Below, piece after piece: positions 1 through 9,194 of a DNA stretch of 64,000 nt. The notes under the pieces are model-generated. The model did no database searches, was not told where the DNA came from, and was given only the letters and a program-made list of their open reading frames with translations. Origin of the DNA: Pelagimonas sp. (lineage in GTDB: Bacteria > Pseudomonadota > Alphaproteobacteria > Rhodobacterales > Rhodobacteraceae); assembly GCA_025210345.1 (NCBI GenBank), contig JAOARX010000030.1, positions 79,181-143,180 of the forward strand, in the 5' to 3' direction. Made by a program: the position numbers and the translations under genes. The stretch's first letter is position 1. The number at the start of each line of letters is the position of its first letter.

Positions 1-2098
1 GCATGGACAGCGCTTCAAGGCCAATGGCCGCAAGGCAGAGCGCCTCGATCGGGCGGCCCGCGTCTTCGCCGCAAAAGCTCAGCTTGGTGCCCGTGGCGCG
101 GCAACGGATCACGATTCCTTCCAGGAAGGTCAGGAACGAATTGTTGAGCGTGTCATAGCGCCGACGCACCCGTTCGTTTTCACGATCGGCCGCAAAGAAG
201 AACTGTTTCAGATCGTTGCCGCCAATCGACAGGAACTCGACCTCGGTAAAGAAGTGGTCGGGCGCAAAGGCGAGGCTGGGGGTTTCCAGCATGGTGCCCA
301 CCTCGATGCTTTCGGGCAGGGTGTGGCCCAGCCGCGCCTCACGCGCCAGAACCTTGTCCATTTCATTGCGCGCATGCGCGTATTCTTCGTATTGGGCGAT
401 AAAGGGGAACATGACCGTCAGCGGCCGCCCCGCCGCCGCGCGCACCAGCGCCTGAAGCTGCATCCGCATCACGCCGGGGCGATCCAGCGCCACGCGAATG
501 GCCCGCCACCCCAGCGCGGGGTTGGGTTCATCATGCGGTTTCATATAGGGCAGGACCTTGTCGGATCCGATGTCAAGCGTCCGGAAAACAACACGTTTCC
601 CGCTCGATGCATCCAGAACGCGGCGGTACAGGCTGGCCAGTTCGGTGCGCTTTGGCATTTGATTGCGCAACAGAAACTGCAATTCGGTCCGAAACAGGCC
701 CACGCCCTCGGCGCCAGATCCCTCAAGCGACGGTAGATCGGCCATCAGGCCCGCATTCATATGCAGTTCCACCCGCTGCCCATCCAGCGAGACACAGTTC
801 TTGTCCCGGATCGAAGCATAGCGTTCCTGGGCTTTGGCCTGCATGGCGATCTTGTCACGAAAGGCCGCGACCACGCTTTCATCGGGGCGCAGATGGACAA
901 TGCCGCGATCCCCATCAATCAAAACCTGATCCCCGTTCAGGGCTTCGTTGGTGATGCGGTCGGCATGGATGACGAGAGGAATGGCCAGGGCCCGCGCGAC
1001 AATCGCCGCGTGTGACCCGACCGATCCCTCTTCGAGGATCACGCCTTTCAGGCTGCGGCCATATTCCAACAGTTCCGCAGGGCCGATATTGCGGGCCACC
1101 AACACCGGGTCTGAGGGCATTTCGATACCCGCCTGGCCCCCTTGTCCGGTTAGAATGCGCAGCAGGCGATTGGACAGATCATCCAGATCATGCAGGCGTT
1201 CGCGCAGATAGGCGTCCGTGACCTGAGACATGCGGGCGCGGGCCTGGGATTGCTCTTTCTCAACCGCGGCTTCGGCCGACAGGCCGCGCGCGATGTCTTC
1301 TTCCATGCGCCGCCGCCAGCCCTTTGAATTGGCAAACATGCGGTAGGCTTCGAGAACCTCGACCTGATCCTTGTCACCAGAAGCCCCGGCCAGCATCTGA
1401 TCCACGCTGACGCGCAGCGTATCAATCGCATCGGCCAGCCGTTGGGATTCGACATCGGGATCATCGGACACCAGGTTTGTGACCACAACGCGCGGTTCAT
1501 GCAGCCAGACGTGGCCCATGGCGCTGCCTTCCTGGCCCACGCCCCCCTTGAACATGACGGCCTGGGTATGCCGGGCTTTCATGGCGGCATTGTCCCCGAC
1601 AAATGCGCCAAGTTCGGTCATCTCCGCCAACACCATGGCAACCACTTCGAGCGCATAAAGCTCATCGGCGGTGAATTCGCGCTGTTCTTTGGATTGCACC
1701 ACCAGAACGCCCAGCTTTTCGCCAAGCCGCTGGATGGGAACCCCGAGGAAGCTGGAATAAATCTCTTCGCCCGTTTCTGGCATATAGCGGAAACCACGGG
1801 CCGATGGGGCATCGGCGGTGTTGATGATCTTGCCGGTGCGCGCGACGCGGCCAACCAGACCTTCGCCCATCTTCATGCGGGTCTCATGGACCGCTTCGGG
1901 ATTGAGACCCTCAGTGGCACAAAGCTCAAGCGTGTCTTCGTCGCGGAACAGATAGATCGAGCAGACCTCGGTTTTCATCGAATCTGCTGTCAGATGGGTG
2001 ATTTTATCCAACCGCGCCTGACCGGCAGCGTCATCCGCCATCGTGTCCCGCAGCCTGCGCAGCAGCTTGCGGCTTTCGCTTTCTCGACCGTCGATCAT
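1..2098 (-). CDS. ptsP: PEP-protein phosphotransferase EI-Ntr, GAF-containing (partial)
   Basis: First enzyme of the nitrogen phosphotransferase system: it takes phosphate from phosphoenolpyruvate and passes it to NPr (PtsO), a cytoplasmic regulatory relay. Translating the minus strand from the ATG at 2098 gives an N-terminal GAF domain (about residues 20-165), then the PTS enzyme-I helical region, then the mobile domain with the phospho-accepting His in GSVGSHAAIVARALAIPL. The reading frame stays open to base 1, so the C-terminal PEP-binding barrel lies outside the window. It lies downstream of lysC on the same strand, separated by a terminator, so it probably has its own promoter in 2099-2223. 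The family call is firm; the ATG is the first in-frame one at the natural start of the GAF region. Confidence 0.93.
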   Translation of the reverse strand, partial: MIDGRESESRKLLRRLRDTMADDAAGQARLDKITHLTADSMKTEVCSIYLFRDEDTLELCATEGLNPEAVHETRMKMGEGLVGRVARTGKIINTADAPSARGFRYMPETGEEIYSSFLGVPIQRLGEKLGVLVVQSKEQREFTADELYALEVVAMVLAEMTELGAFVGDNAAMKARHTQAVMFKGGVGQEGSAMGHVWLHEPRVVVTNLVSDDPDVESQRLADAIDTLRVSVDQMLAGASGDKDQVEVLEAYRMFANSKGWRRRMEEDIARGLSAEAAVEKEQSQARARMSQVTDAYLRERLHDLDDLSNRLLRILTGQGGQAGIEMPSDPVLVARNIGPAELLEYGRSLKGVILEEGSVGSHAAIVARALAIPLVIHADRITNEALNGDQVLIDGDRGIVHLRPDESVVAAFRDKIAMQAKAQERYASIRDKNCVSLDGQRVELHMNAGLMADLPSLEGSGAEGVGLFRTELQFLLRNQMPKRTELASLYRRVLDASSGKRVVFRTLDIGSDKVLPYMKPHDEPNPALGWRAIRVALDRPGVMRMQLQALVRAAAGRPLTVMFPFIAQYEEYAHARNEMDKVLAREARLGHTLPESIEVGTMLETPSLAFAPDHFFTEVEFLSIGGNDLKQFFFAADRENERVRRRYDTLNNSFLTFLEGIVIRCRATGTKLSFCGEDAGRPIEALCLAAIGLEALSM

Positions 2099-2223
2099 GC
2101 CTGAACGCCTCTGCTTTCTCTTAATACCAGCTATAGGCGAGTTGGGCCCAAGGCAAAAGGGCAATGCGCGTTTTGCCGGCTGTTGCGTAGAATTGAGGCC
2201 ATTTTTCTACGCGGATGACAGAA

Positions 2224-2252
2224 AAAAGCCGCGCAGGGGATGCGCGGCTTTT
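2224..2252 (-). terminator. Rho-independent terminator after lysC
   Basis: A perfect 11-bp stem (AAAAGCCGCGC at 2224-2234 with its complement at 2242-2252) encloses a 7-base loop and is flanked by an A-run on one side and a T-run on the other. It sits 21 bases past the lysC stop codon. The A/T runs on both sides would let it work in both directions, but only lysC runs into it. Confidence 0.85.
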
Positions 2253-2273
2253 ATTGGGGCAATGGGGATGCGA

Positions 2274-3509
2274 TCAGGCTTTTTCCAGCTCAAACGCGTC
2301 GTGAAGCGCCTGCACCGCCAGTTCCATGTATTTGCGCGCCACCAGAACCGAGATCTTGATTTCCGAGGTGGTGATCACCTGAATGTTCACGCCTTCGTCG
2401 GACAGAACCTTGAACATCTTGGCGGCAACACCCGCGGCCGAACGCATGCCGATGCCCACCACGGACACCTTGGCGACATCCGCGTCGGTGACAATCTCGG
2501 CAAAGTTCAACTCGCCGTTGGTTTTCAGGTCGTTCATGGCCTTTTCCGCGCGCGCCACTTCGTTGGTGGGGCACGAAAAGGTCATGTCCGTGCGCCCATC
2601 TTCCGAGATGTTCTGCACGATCATGTCCACATTGACGCCTGCTTCGGCCAGCGGACCAAAGATGGCGGCGGCGATGCCGGGGCGGTCTGCCACGGACAAC
2701 AGGGTCATTTTTGCTTCGTCACGCGAATAGGCCACACCGGCCACAACATTGGATTCCATGATTTCCTCCTCGTCGCAGACCAGCGTGCCGGCCTCGTCGG
2801 ATTGTTCCTCAAAGCTGCTGAGGACACGCAGTTTCACCTTAAAGCGCATGGCCAACTCGACCGAGCGCGTCTGAAGCACCTTGGCGCCCAGGGACGCCAG
2901 TTCCAGCATTTCTTCAAACGCGATCTTATCCAGTTTTCGCGCTTTTTCGCAGATGCGCGGGTCAGTGGTATAGACGCCGTCCACATCGGTATAAATATCG
3001 CAGCGCTCGGCGCCAAAGGCGGCCGCAAAGGCCACGGCCGTCGTGTCTGATCCGCCCCGGCCCAGCGTGGTGATGCGGCCTTCGGGGGAAATGCCCTGGA
3101 ACCCGGCGACCACCGCCACCTTCATGCCTTCGCCGAACTTGGCGTTGATATTGTCGGTCGGGATCTCTTCGATCCGGGCGCTGGCATGGGCGCTGTTGGT
3201 CATGAGCGGCACCTGCCACCCCTGCCAGCTGCGCGCGGGCACATCCATTTCCTGCAGCGTCAGCGCCATCAGGCCCGCGGTGACATTTTCACCAGACGAG
3301 ACCACGGCGTCATATTCGCGCGCGTCATACAGGGGCGAGGTCTCATCGACATAACCCACCAGTTTGTTGGTTTCACCGGACATGGCCGAGACAATGACAA
3401 TCACGTCATAGCCTTTGGCCACCTCGACGCCCACACGTTTGGCGGCGCGGCGGATACGGTCCAGCGTGGCGACAGATGTGCCGCCGAATTTCATCACGAG
3501 AACGGGCAT
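2274..3509 (-). CDS. lysC: Aspartate kinase
   Basis: Phosphorylates aspartate, the first step towards lysine, threonine, methionine and diaminopimelate. The 411-residue protein starts with the kinase motif VMKFGGTSV and carries the conserved segments VVSSGENVTAG, GRGGSDTTA and YTDVDGVYTTDPR. Two ACT domains follow (about residues 265-411), the usual site of feedback control by lysine and threonine; NISEDGRTDMTF is the typical ACT ligand segment. Length and domain order match monofunctional alphaproteobacterial LysC. A strong terminator lies just past the stop. The upstream gene on the same strand is 157 bases away, so it is probably transcribed separately. Confidence 0.97.
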   Translation of the reverse strand: MPVLVMKFGGTSVATLDRIRRAAKRVGVEVAKGYDVIVIVSAMSGETNKLVGYVDETSPLYDAREYDAVVSSGENVTAGLMALTLQEMDVPARSWQGWQVPLMTNSAHASARIEEIPTDNINAKFGEGMKVAVVAGFQGISPEGRITTLGRGGSDTTAVAFAAAFGAERCDIYTDVDGVYTTDPRICEKARKLDKIAFEEMLELASLGAKVLQTRSVELAMRFKVKLRVLSSFEEQSDEAGTLVCDEEEIMESNVVAGVAYSRDEAKMTLLSVADRPGIAAAIFGPLAEAGVNVDMIVQNISEDGRTDMTFSCPTNEVARAEKAMNDLKTNGELNFAEIVTDADVAKVSVVGIGMRSAAGVAAKMFKVLSDEGVNIQVITTSEIKISVLVARKYMELAVQALHDAFELEKA

Positions 3510-3665
3510 GATGCGTCTTTCCTGTCAGATCGCGGGCGGGTTTACGCCGCATGCCCATTTTGCGCAAGGGCTCGGGCGGCAATCTGTCCGCTGTTGCGCT
3601 AACATCTTGGCAAATTGCCGTCTTTGGTTGGTGAAATCGTCGGACAGACCCGGGGCACGGCGACA

Positions 3666-4310
3666 TCAATAGGGAATCGCTGTCCCGTCATAGCTTTCAA
3701 AGCACCCGGTGGTGGCAAGGCTGAGCGCGTCAAACCGCTGTATCAGCCCTCGCGCGGCGGTGGGGGTGTCGATATCCGCCTCGGTTCCCCCCATATCGGT
3801 TCGAACCCAGCCGGGATGATAAATCCCCACCGCAATATCGAGCGCCTTGAAGTCCGAAGCCAGATTGCGCCCGAGGTTCAGCACCGCCGCTTTGGAGGCG
3901 CGATAAATATAGCTGCCGCCGGGCGCACGCGCATGTGAAGCCATCTTGGACGAGATAATCGCAATCTTGGGGTGCCGTGCCATTTGCAGGTTTGGCAGAA
4001 GGCTCTGGATCGTCAGGAAAACACCCGTCACATTCGCGGCAAACGTCTGCGACCACAGCCCGGCCTGATACCCGTCGGCAAGGTTATGGCCCTTGTCCAG
4101 ATAGACACCAGCGTTGCACACCAGCAGATCCAGCGGCTGTCCTTCCAGTTTTGCCGCCAGTGCCTGGTGCGACGCGGGATCGGTTACCTCAAGCGCAAGA
4201 TATTCCGGATGGTTGCGCGCGGTGCCCAGGACATGATCGCCCCGCGCCGAGAATAAGTTGTCCAGTTCCGCGCCAATGCCGCGATTTGCGCCGGTGATGA
4301 GAATGTCCAT
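3666..4310 (-). CDS. Short-chain dehydrogenase/reductase
   Basis: NAD(P)-dependent oxidoreductase of unknown substrate. From the ATG at 4310 (MDILITGANRGIG, preceded by AGGGG) it is 214 residues. The Rossmann glycine motif TGANRGIG is at residues 6-13, NAG at 66-68, the catalytic serine region at about 120 and the YxxxK pair at Y136/K140, so it should be an active classical SDR. An upstream ATG at 4346 would add 12 residues that do not resemble the family. It follows the DUF1178 gene closely on the same strand, so the two are probably cotranscribed. The short length and early NAG motif resemble C-factor/csgA-like SDRs. Confidence 0.85.
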   Translation of the reverse strand: MDILITGANRGIGAELDNLFSARGDHVLGTARNHPEYLALEVTDPASHQALAAKLEGQPLDLLVCNAGVYLDKGHNLADGYQAGLWSQTFAANVTGVFLTIQSLLPNLQMARHPKIAIISSKMASHARAPGGSYIYRASKAAVLNLGRNLASDFKALDIAVGIYHPGWVRTDMGGTEADIDTPTAARGLIQRFDALSLATTGCFESYDGTAIPY

Positions 4311-4346
4311 CTGTGACCCCTGATTGATGGCCGCTGTTGGCGACAC

Positions 4347-4835
4347 TCAATTGGTTTTGCGGGTCGGAGTAAAGGGCAAAGGCGCCACGGGAATGCCGTC
4401 TTCGATCAGTTCCTTGGCCTCTTTGGGCTTGGCCTCGCCCCAGATTGGGCGCTCGGGCGCGTCTCCGTCATGGATGGCGCGCGCTTCGGCGGCGAAATTG
4501 TCACCCACGTAGTCCGAATTCTTTTCCACGTGCTCCTTCATGGCCGCAAGCGCCTTTTCCGCCTCTGTTGACGGGGCGTTCAGACGTGCCGGGGCAGGTG
4601 GCGGGGATTGCGGGTCAGAGGGCTGCGCGGCCTGCTGATCAGGCGCGGCAGTGGCCTCTTTGGTGTTTTCCTTGACGCCCACGCGCGGGGCCATCAGCGC
4701 CTTTTCAACCTGGGTCGATCCACAAATTGCACAGGACACATGCCCAGCCTTGGCCAGCTTGTCAAAGGCGGCTGAGGATTGGAACCAGCTGTCGAACTGG
4801 TGCCCCTGGGTGCATTTCAGCGTGTATTGGATCAT
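4347..4835 (-). CDS. DUF1178 family protein
   Basis: A 162-residue protein of the DUF1178 family, common in alpha- and betaproteobacteria, with no established function. The N-terminus (MIQYTLKCTQGHQFDSWF) has the family pattern of a zinc-ribbon-like fold, with Cys pairs at C8 and at CAIC near residue 35. The middle is Ala/Pro/Gln-rich and probably disordered, and the C-terminal part includes IWGEAKPKEAKELIEDGIP, a segment typical of the family. It lies between waaA and the SDR on the same strand and overlaps neither. The family call is good; the function is unknown. Confidence 0.85.
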   Translation of the reverse strand: MIQYTLKCTQGHQFDSWFQSSAAFDKLAKAGHVSCAICGSTQVEKALMAPRVGVKENTKEATAAPDQQAAQPSDPQSPPPAPARLNAPSTEAEKALAAMKEHVEKNSDYVGDNFAAEARAIHDGDAPERPIWGEAKPKEAKELIEDGIPVAPLPFTPTRKTN

Positions 4836-4898
4836 CGGGTCTGGATCATCGTTGGATCGGGGTTTGGTTTGGCAAGAATAAGCATAAACATCGCGGGT

Positions 4899-6125
4899 TC
4901 AAGCGGACTTAATACGAACCAGCGCCTCGTGGATTTCGGCCACCAGATCGCCCAGGCTGGCGTCTTGCTGAAGGGCAAGGGTAGCCGATTGCGCCAATTC
5001 GGTTTGAGCGTTGGGATCGGCCAGGGCGGCAAGTGCCGCGCTCAGATCAGATGCGGTGCCGATTTCCAGCGCAGAGCGGGTTTCCGCAAGCCGTGCAAAT
5101 GACGCCGCAAAGTTGCGTGTGTCCGGGCCGTGGATCAACGCACATCCGAATGCGGCGGGTTCATAAGGCGTGTGCCCGCCGCGATCCGTCAGCGTTCCCC
5201 CGATGAACACCCGCCCCGCAAGCGCGTACCAAAGCGCCATTTCCCCCATGGTATCGGCCAAATAGACCTCGGCCTGGGGGGCGTCGGATCGGCTGCGCTG
5301 CGCGAGGGTCAGTCCCCGGGCATGCACCTGTCGGGCGATGTCTTCGGCGCGGCGCGGGTGGCGTGGTGCAAGGATCAGACGCAGCCCGGGCATGGATTTC
5401 AACGCCTCAAGATGGGCGGCCAACACGATCTCTTCTTCACCTTCGTGGGTCGATGCCGCCAGCCAGGTCTGTGTGCGATCAAACGCTTGGGACAGATCAT
5501 CGGGGATCTGGGTTTCGGGGCGGGCGTAAAAGGCTTTGAGATCCACGATGCTGCCCCCCGCAGTGCGCGGCAGGCCGAGATCGAACAGGCGCCCCAATGA
5601 CGCGCCATCCTGGGTCGAGACATAGCTGACACGTGACAAGACGTGTTTGGCCAGTCGGGGCAATCGCGCCCAACTGCGTGCCGTGCCGGCGCTCATGCGG
5701 GCGCCCAGCAAAATCACGGGGCCCGGGCAGGACAGGACGCGATTGGGCCAAAGTTCGGATTCCAGGCTGATGTGCGCGACCACGTTCCAGCGTCGCATGA
5801 TCCGCCTGCCGACCCATGCCAGATCAACCGGTGCAAGCTGAACACAAACGCGCTCCAGCCCCCAACCGCGCACCATATCCACCCCGGTTTGCGTGTTGGC
5901 GGTGATCAGCCAGTGCAGGTCCGGTCGTGCGGCCATCAACCGCGTGAGCACCGGCCCAACCGACGCAAGTTCCCCGTTCGATGCGCCGTGCAGCCATATG
6001 TGCGGGGGGGCTTCCGGTTTTTGGGGCGGGGCTTTTCTGGGGGCGATGCCAAAACGGGCCGCGATCTGTCCACGAAACAGCATGGACAGGGCAAAAACGG
6101 TAATGGCGAAGCGATATAAAAGCAC
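4899..6125 (-). CDS. waaA: 3-deoxy-D-manno-octulosonic-acid (Kdo) transferase
   Basis: Transfers Kdo from CMP-Kdo to lipid A at the inner membrane, the first step of lipopolysaccharide core assembly. It has an N-terminal hydrophobic anchor (LLYRFAITVFALSMLF), then the glycosyltransferase motif IWLHGASNGEL with the catalytic-base Glu, LITANTQTG, and the C-terminal CMP-Kdo site around FIGGTLTDRGGHTPYEPAAFG. I chose the GTG at 6125 (408 residues), which puts the anchor at the N-terminus as in the family. The frame stays open to an ATG at 6290, but the extra 55 residues are Arg/Pro-rich, do not look like WaaA, and run over a perfect DnaA box. The enzyme is certain, the start less so. Confidence 0.88.
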   Translation of the reverse strand: MLLYRFAITVFALSMLFRGQIAARFGIAPRKAPPQKPEAPPHIWLHGASNGELASVGPVLTRLMAARPDLHWLITANTQTGVDMVRGWGLERVCVQLAPVDLAWVGRRIMRRWNVVAHISLESELWPNRVLSCPGPVILLGARMSAGTARSWARLPRLAKHVLSRVSYVSTQDGASLGRLFDLGLPRTAGGSIVDLKAFYARPETQIPDDLSQAFDRTQTWLAASTHEGEEEIVLAAHLEALKSMPGLRLILAPRHPRRAEDIARQVHARGLTLAQRSRSDAPQAEVYLADTMGEMALWYALAGRVFIGGTLTDRGGHTPYEPAAFGCALIHGPDTRNFAASFARLAETRSALEIGTASDLSAALAALADPNAQTELAQSATLALQQDASLGDLVAEIHEALVRIKSA

Positions 6126-6814
6126 GTTAACGTCCGATTGTTTCTTCAGCCCATAGGCCCAGAGCCCCGCTTTTGGCAAGTGGGGCGTGTCAGGAAACCC
6201 GGTCTGCGGGCTGCGAATGCGGGTTCGATCACGTTGTGGATAACCTGTCGACCAAGCGCACAGTCGGGGGATCAGGCGGGTTTTAACCAAAATTCAAGGA
6301 ATATGATCCATTTTAAAGGGGCTTTTCAGGTTTTGAATGAACTTGAGCCCGCATTTGCCAGAGATACCGATCGCCGCGGCGGGTCAGATTTCCGGCGAGG
6401 TGTCTTTTCAATTCTGATACGCCATCGGCCTGATTTGGGCTCTTTGGACGGCTAAATTTCAATAACCCAACCTATCCCCATATTTATCCCCAAACCAGGC
6501 CAGTACCAACGCGCGATCAGAGCTGTGTTGGTCAGAAATTGTGGATGTTTTTCATAGGTTCACACAGATTAACGCGTAGCGGCAATGCTCTGCGGCGCAC
6601 AATTCATGTATCACATAAACAGGGTGGCTGTGGATAAGATCCTGTGGATAAACCGCGGATACCCGGGGATCTAGCGCCTTTGTCCGGGGTGTGCAAGCGC
6701 ATCTGCCACCGGGGGTTCACCGGGCGGCCACCGGGCGGTCTTTGATCGCCTTGCCCCCCAAGACGTTGCGGGCTATGCAACCGAGACCGTGTCAGATCAA
6801 GCCGGAGCCCTCCG
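6126..6814. other. Gene-free divergent region with a DnaA-box cluster (candidate oriC)
   Basis: No convincing gene lies in these 689 bases, between waaA (leftward) and hisD (rightward). They hold three perfect copies of the DnaA box TGTGGATAA at 6235-6243, 6629-6637 and 6643-6651. There is also a one-mismatch box (TTATCCCCA, 6484-6492), a second tract CTATCCCCA at 6472-6480, and an A+T-richer stretch at roughly 6440-6580. A CtrA-like site, TTAA-N7-TCAA, occurs at 6283-6297 (one mismatch from TTAA-N7-TTAA). Three perfect 9-mers in under 700 bases is far above chance. The region may be a chromosomal origin or a DnaA-controlled promoter region; it must also hold the promoters of waaA and hisD. 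Confidence 0.55.
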
Positions 6815-8116
6815 ATGCCGCAACTTCTTTCCACTGCTCAAGCTGATTTCGAAACCGCCTTTGCGACCCTGCTGGGGGCCAAACGCGAAGACAGCCCGGA
6901 TGTGGATCATGTGGTTGCCGGAATTATCGCAGATGTTCAGGCGCGCGGCGATGCGGCGGTGCTTGAGCTGACATCCAAGTTTGATCGACTGGATCTGACC
7001 GCACAGTCCATGCGCTTTTCCGAAGATGAGATTGCGGCCCAATGTGCTCTGGTGTCTGACGATGAACGCGCCGCCCTGGAGCTGGCGGCAGAGCGCATTC
7101 GCGCCTATCACGCGCGCCAGATGCCTGCGAACGAAAGCTGGACGGACGACAGCGGCGCGACGCTGGGCTGGCGTTGGAGCGCGGTTTCCGCCGCCGGGTT
7201 GTATGTGCCCGGGGGGCTCGCTTCTTATCCGTCCTCGGTGCTGATGAACGCCATCCCTGCCAAGGTGGCGGGGGTTGAACGCCTTGCCATCACGGTTCCC
7301 ACACCGGATGGGGTGGTGAATCCGCTGGTGCTCTTGGCGGCGAAACTGGCGGGTGTGGATGAGATCTATCGCATCGGCGGAGCGCAGGCGGTGGCCGCGC
7401 TGGCCTATGGCACCCAGACCATTGCGCCCGTGGACAAGATCACCGGGCCGGGCAACGCATTTGTGGCAGCGGCCAAGCGCCGGGTCTTTGGCAAGGTTGG
7501 CATTGATATGATCGCTGGCCCCTCTGAGATCTTGGTGATCGCAGACGCCGACAATGATCCGGACTGGATTGCGCTGGATCTGCTGTCGCAGGCGGAACAT
7601 GACGAAAGCGCCCAGTCATTGTTGATCACGACTGATGCGGATTTTGGTCAGGCGGTCGTTGAGGCGGTCGATAAACGCATAGAGACCCTTGAACGGCGCG
7701 CCATCGCCGGTGCCAGCTGGCGCGATTATGGGGCGGTGATCACCGTGCGCGATCTGGATGAGGCTGCCGCCCTGTCCAATCGTATCGCGCCCGAGCACCT
7801 TGAACTTTGTGTGGCAGACCCGGACGCGCTGGCCGAGAAATGCACCCATGCCGGGGCGATTTTCCTGGGGCAATGGACCCCCGAAGCGATCGGCGACTAT
7901 GTCGGTGGCCCCAACCACGTGTTGCCCACGGCGCGGTCTGCGCGTTTCTCTTCGGGGCTGTCGGTGATGGATTTTCTCAAGCGCACAACTCTGTCAAAGA
8001 TGACGCTGGAATCGCTCAAGGCGATTGGCCCGGCCGCCGAAGTGCTTGCCCGCTCTGAAAGCCTTGAGGCCCATGGCCTGTCCGTCACCGCACGGTTGCA
8101 AAAGCTGAACCGCTAG
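6815..8116 (+). CDS. hisD: Histidinol dehydrogenase
   Basis: Carries out the last two oxidations of histidine synthesis, L-histidinol to L-histidine, with NAD+ and zinc. The 433-residue protein has the family segments ITGPGNAFVAAAKRRVFG, GIDMIAGPSE, LLSQAEHDESAQS (metal ligands) and RIAPEHLEL (catalytic Glu-His), and ends at the expected length. The start ATG follows GGAG. The gene order hisD-UPF0262-phosphatase-infA is common in Rhodobacteraceae, which marks this copy as the biosynthetic enzyme. A second HisD-like gene at 25321-26688 is a divergent paralogue. A terminator follows directly, so the next genes form a separate unit. Confidence 0.97.
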   Translation: MPQLLSTAQADFETAFATLLGAKREDSPDVDHVVAGIIADVQARGDAAVLELTSKFDRLDLTAQSMRFSEDEIAAQCALVSDDERAALELAAERIRAYHARQMPANESWTDDSGATLGWRWSAVSAAGLYVPGGLASYPSSVLMNAIPAKVAGVERLAITVPTPDGVVNPLVLLAAKLAGVDEIYRIGGAQAVAALAYGTQTIAPVDKITGPGNAFVAAAKRRVFGKVGIDMIAGPSEILVIADADNDPDWIALDLLSQAEHDESAQSLLITTDADFGQAVVEAVDKRIETLERRAIAGASWRDYGAVITVRDLDEAAALSNRIAPEHLELCVADPDALAEKCTHAGAIFLGQWTPEAIGDYVGGPNHVLPTARSARFSSGLSVMDFLKRTTLSKMTLESLKAIGPAAEVLARSESLEAHGLSVTARLQKLNR

Positions 8117-8120
8117 GTGG

Positions 8121-8146
8121 GGCACCGGCGTGCGGTGCCATTTTTT
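8121..8146 (+). terminator. Rho-independent terminator after hisD
   Basis: A 7-bp G+C-rich stem (GGCACCG at 8121-8127 with CGGTGCC at 8133-8139) with a 5-base loop is followed by A and a run of six T (8141-8146), beginning five bases past the hisD stop codon. Confidence 0.85.
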
Positions 8147-8263
8147 GCCCGTGCGCGCGTTTCGGGTCTGCGCCTGATTGCTCTGCATCGCGACCCCTGC
8201 TAGGCATGTGTAAATCGCCAAGATCGCAAATGCTAAGACATTGTTAGAACCGGGACCAAGCGC

Positions 8264-8743
8264 ATGAGCTGTATCGCGCATATCGAGCTGGACGACGCCA
8301 ATTTGCCGCCGCCCACGCCAGAGATCGAACAAGAACGCCGGGTGGCGATGTTTGACCTGCTCGAAGAAAACACCTTTGACCTGCCCGCGCGCGACGACCG
8401 GACCGTCCCGGACGGCCCCTATCACCTGGGGCTGTCGATCCGGGACAAGCGTCTTGTGTTCGATGTTAGCTCGCAAACCGCCGAAAAGGCGGCCGAGTTT
8501 CACCTGTCGCTGTCGCCCTTTCGACAGGTCGTCAAAGATTATTTCCAGATCTGCAAATCCTATTTCGATGCGGTGAAAACCCTGCCTCCCAGCCAGATCG
8601 AAACCATCGATATGGCGCGGCGCGGGATTCACAACGAAGGGGCGCGCATCCTGCAAGAGCGCCTTGAGGGCAAGGCCGAAGTGGACGACGCCACCGCGCG
8701 GCGTTTGTTCACCCTGGTCTGCGTGTTGCACTTCGGGGGATGA
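8264..8743 (+). CDS. UPF0262 family protein
   Basis: A 159-residue conserved alphaproteobacterial protein (UPF0262) with no known function. It begins MSCIAHIELDD and shows the family segments HLGLSIRDKRLVFDV, FRQVVKDYFQICKSYF and GIHNEGARILQERL. There is no signal peptide or membrane segment, so it is probably cytoplasmic. It heads a tight plus-strand series: the stop codon lies two bases before the GTG of the phosphatase gene, so the two are translationally coupled. The long-conserved linkage with hisD and infA suggests a housekeeping role. Confidence 0.92.
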   Translation: MSCIAHIELDDANLPPPTPEIEQERRVAMFDLLEENTFDLPARDDRTVPDGPYHLGLSIRDKRLVFDVSSQTAEKAAEFHLSLSPFRQVVKDYFQICKSYFDAVKTLPPSQIETIDMARRGIHNEGARILQERLEGKAEVDDATARRLFTLVCVLHFGG

Positions 8744-8744
8744 G

Positions 8745-9194
8745 GTGAGCAACGATCTGCCCCAATCGGTGTTGTTTTGCTGCGATCACAACGCGGTGCG
8801 TTCACCCATGGCCGAGGGCATTACCAAAAAGCTCATCGGGACCCAGACCTATGTGCAATCCGTGGGCGTTGTGAACGATCTTGAAATCGATGGATTCGCC
8901 ATTGCCGCCTGTGCGGAAATTGATGTCGAACTGTCGCGCCACCGCGCGCGCAGCTTTGAAGAAATGGAACAAATGGGCGAAGCGCTTTCGGGGTTTGACC
9001 TGATCGTCACGCTGTCTCCCGCGTCGCAAAAACGCGCGCTCGATCTGACACGGTATTATCACCTGAGTGTGGAATACTGGCCCGTGCTTGAACCCAATGG
9101 CATCGGCGAAACCCGTGAACAGATCCTGAATGCCTATCGTCAGACCCGCGACCAATTGGTGGCGCAGATCAGTAAGAAATGGGGTGTCGCATGA
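8745..9194 (+). CDS. Low-molecular-weight tyrosine phosphatase family protein
   Basis: Member of the LMW-PTP/arsenate-reductase-like fold. From the GTG at 8745 (preceded by GGGG) it is 149 residues and places the CX5R loop at C13-R19 (FCCDHNAVRSPMAEG), the phosphate-binding site. The usual DPYY acid loop near the C-terminus appears as EPNG, so the general acid may be Glu or missing; catalysis is likely but unproven. Frames that start earlier run through UPF0262 and are spurious. Its end overlaps the next gene by ATGA. Annotation pipelines often call this gene arsC, which the sequence does not justify. Confidence 0.85.
   Translation: MSNDLPQSVLFCCDHNAVRSPMAEGITKKLIGTQTYVQSVGVVNDLEIDGFAIAACAEIDVELSRHRARSFEEMEQMGEALSGFDLIVTLSPASQKRALDLTRYYHLSVEYWPVLEPNGIGETREQILNAYRQTRDQLVAQISKKWGVA

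Noticed and set aside
2043..3050. Long plus-strand frame opposite lysC
   Set aside because: It is the antisense of a certain aspartate kinase and shows only His/Arg-rich composition without a family signature.
6126..6290. N-terminal extension of WaaA to the ATG at 6290
   Set aside because: The extra 55 residues are Arg/Pro-rich and unlike WaaA, and the stretch overlaps a perfect DnaA box.
8745..9194. Arsenate reductase (arsC) call for the phosphatase gene
   Set aside because: Only the general LMW-PTP loop is visible; there is no arsenic operon and no arsenate-specific Cys pair.
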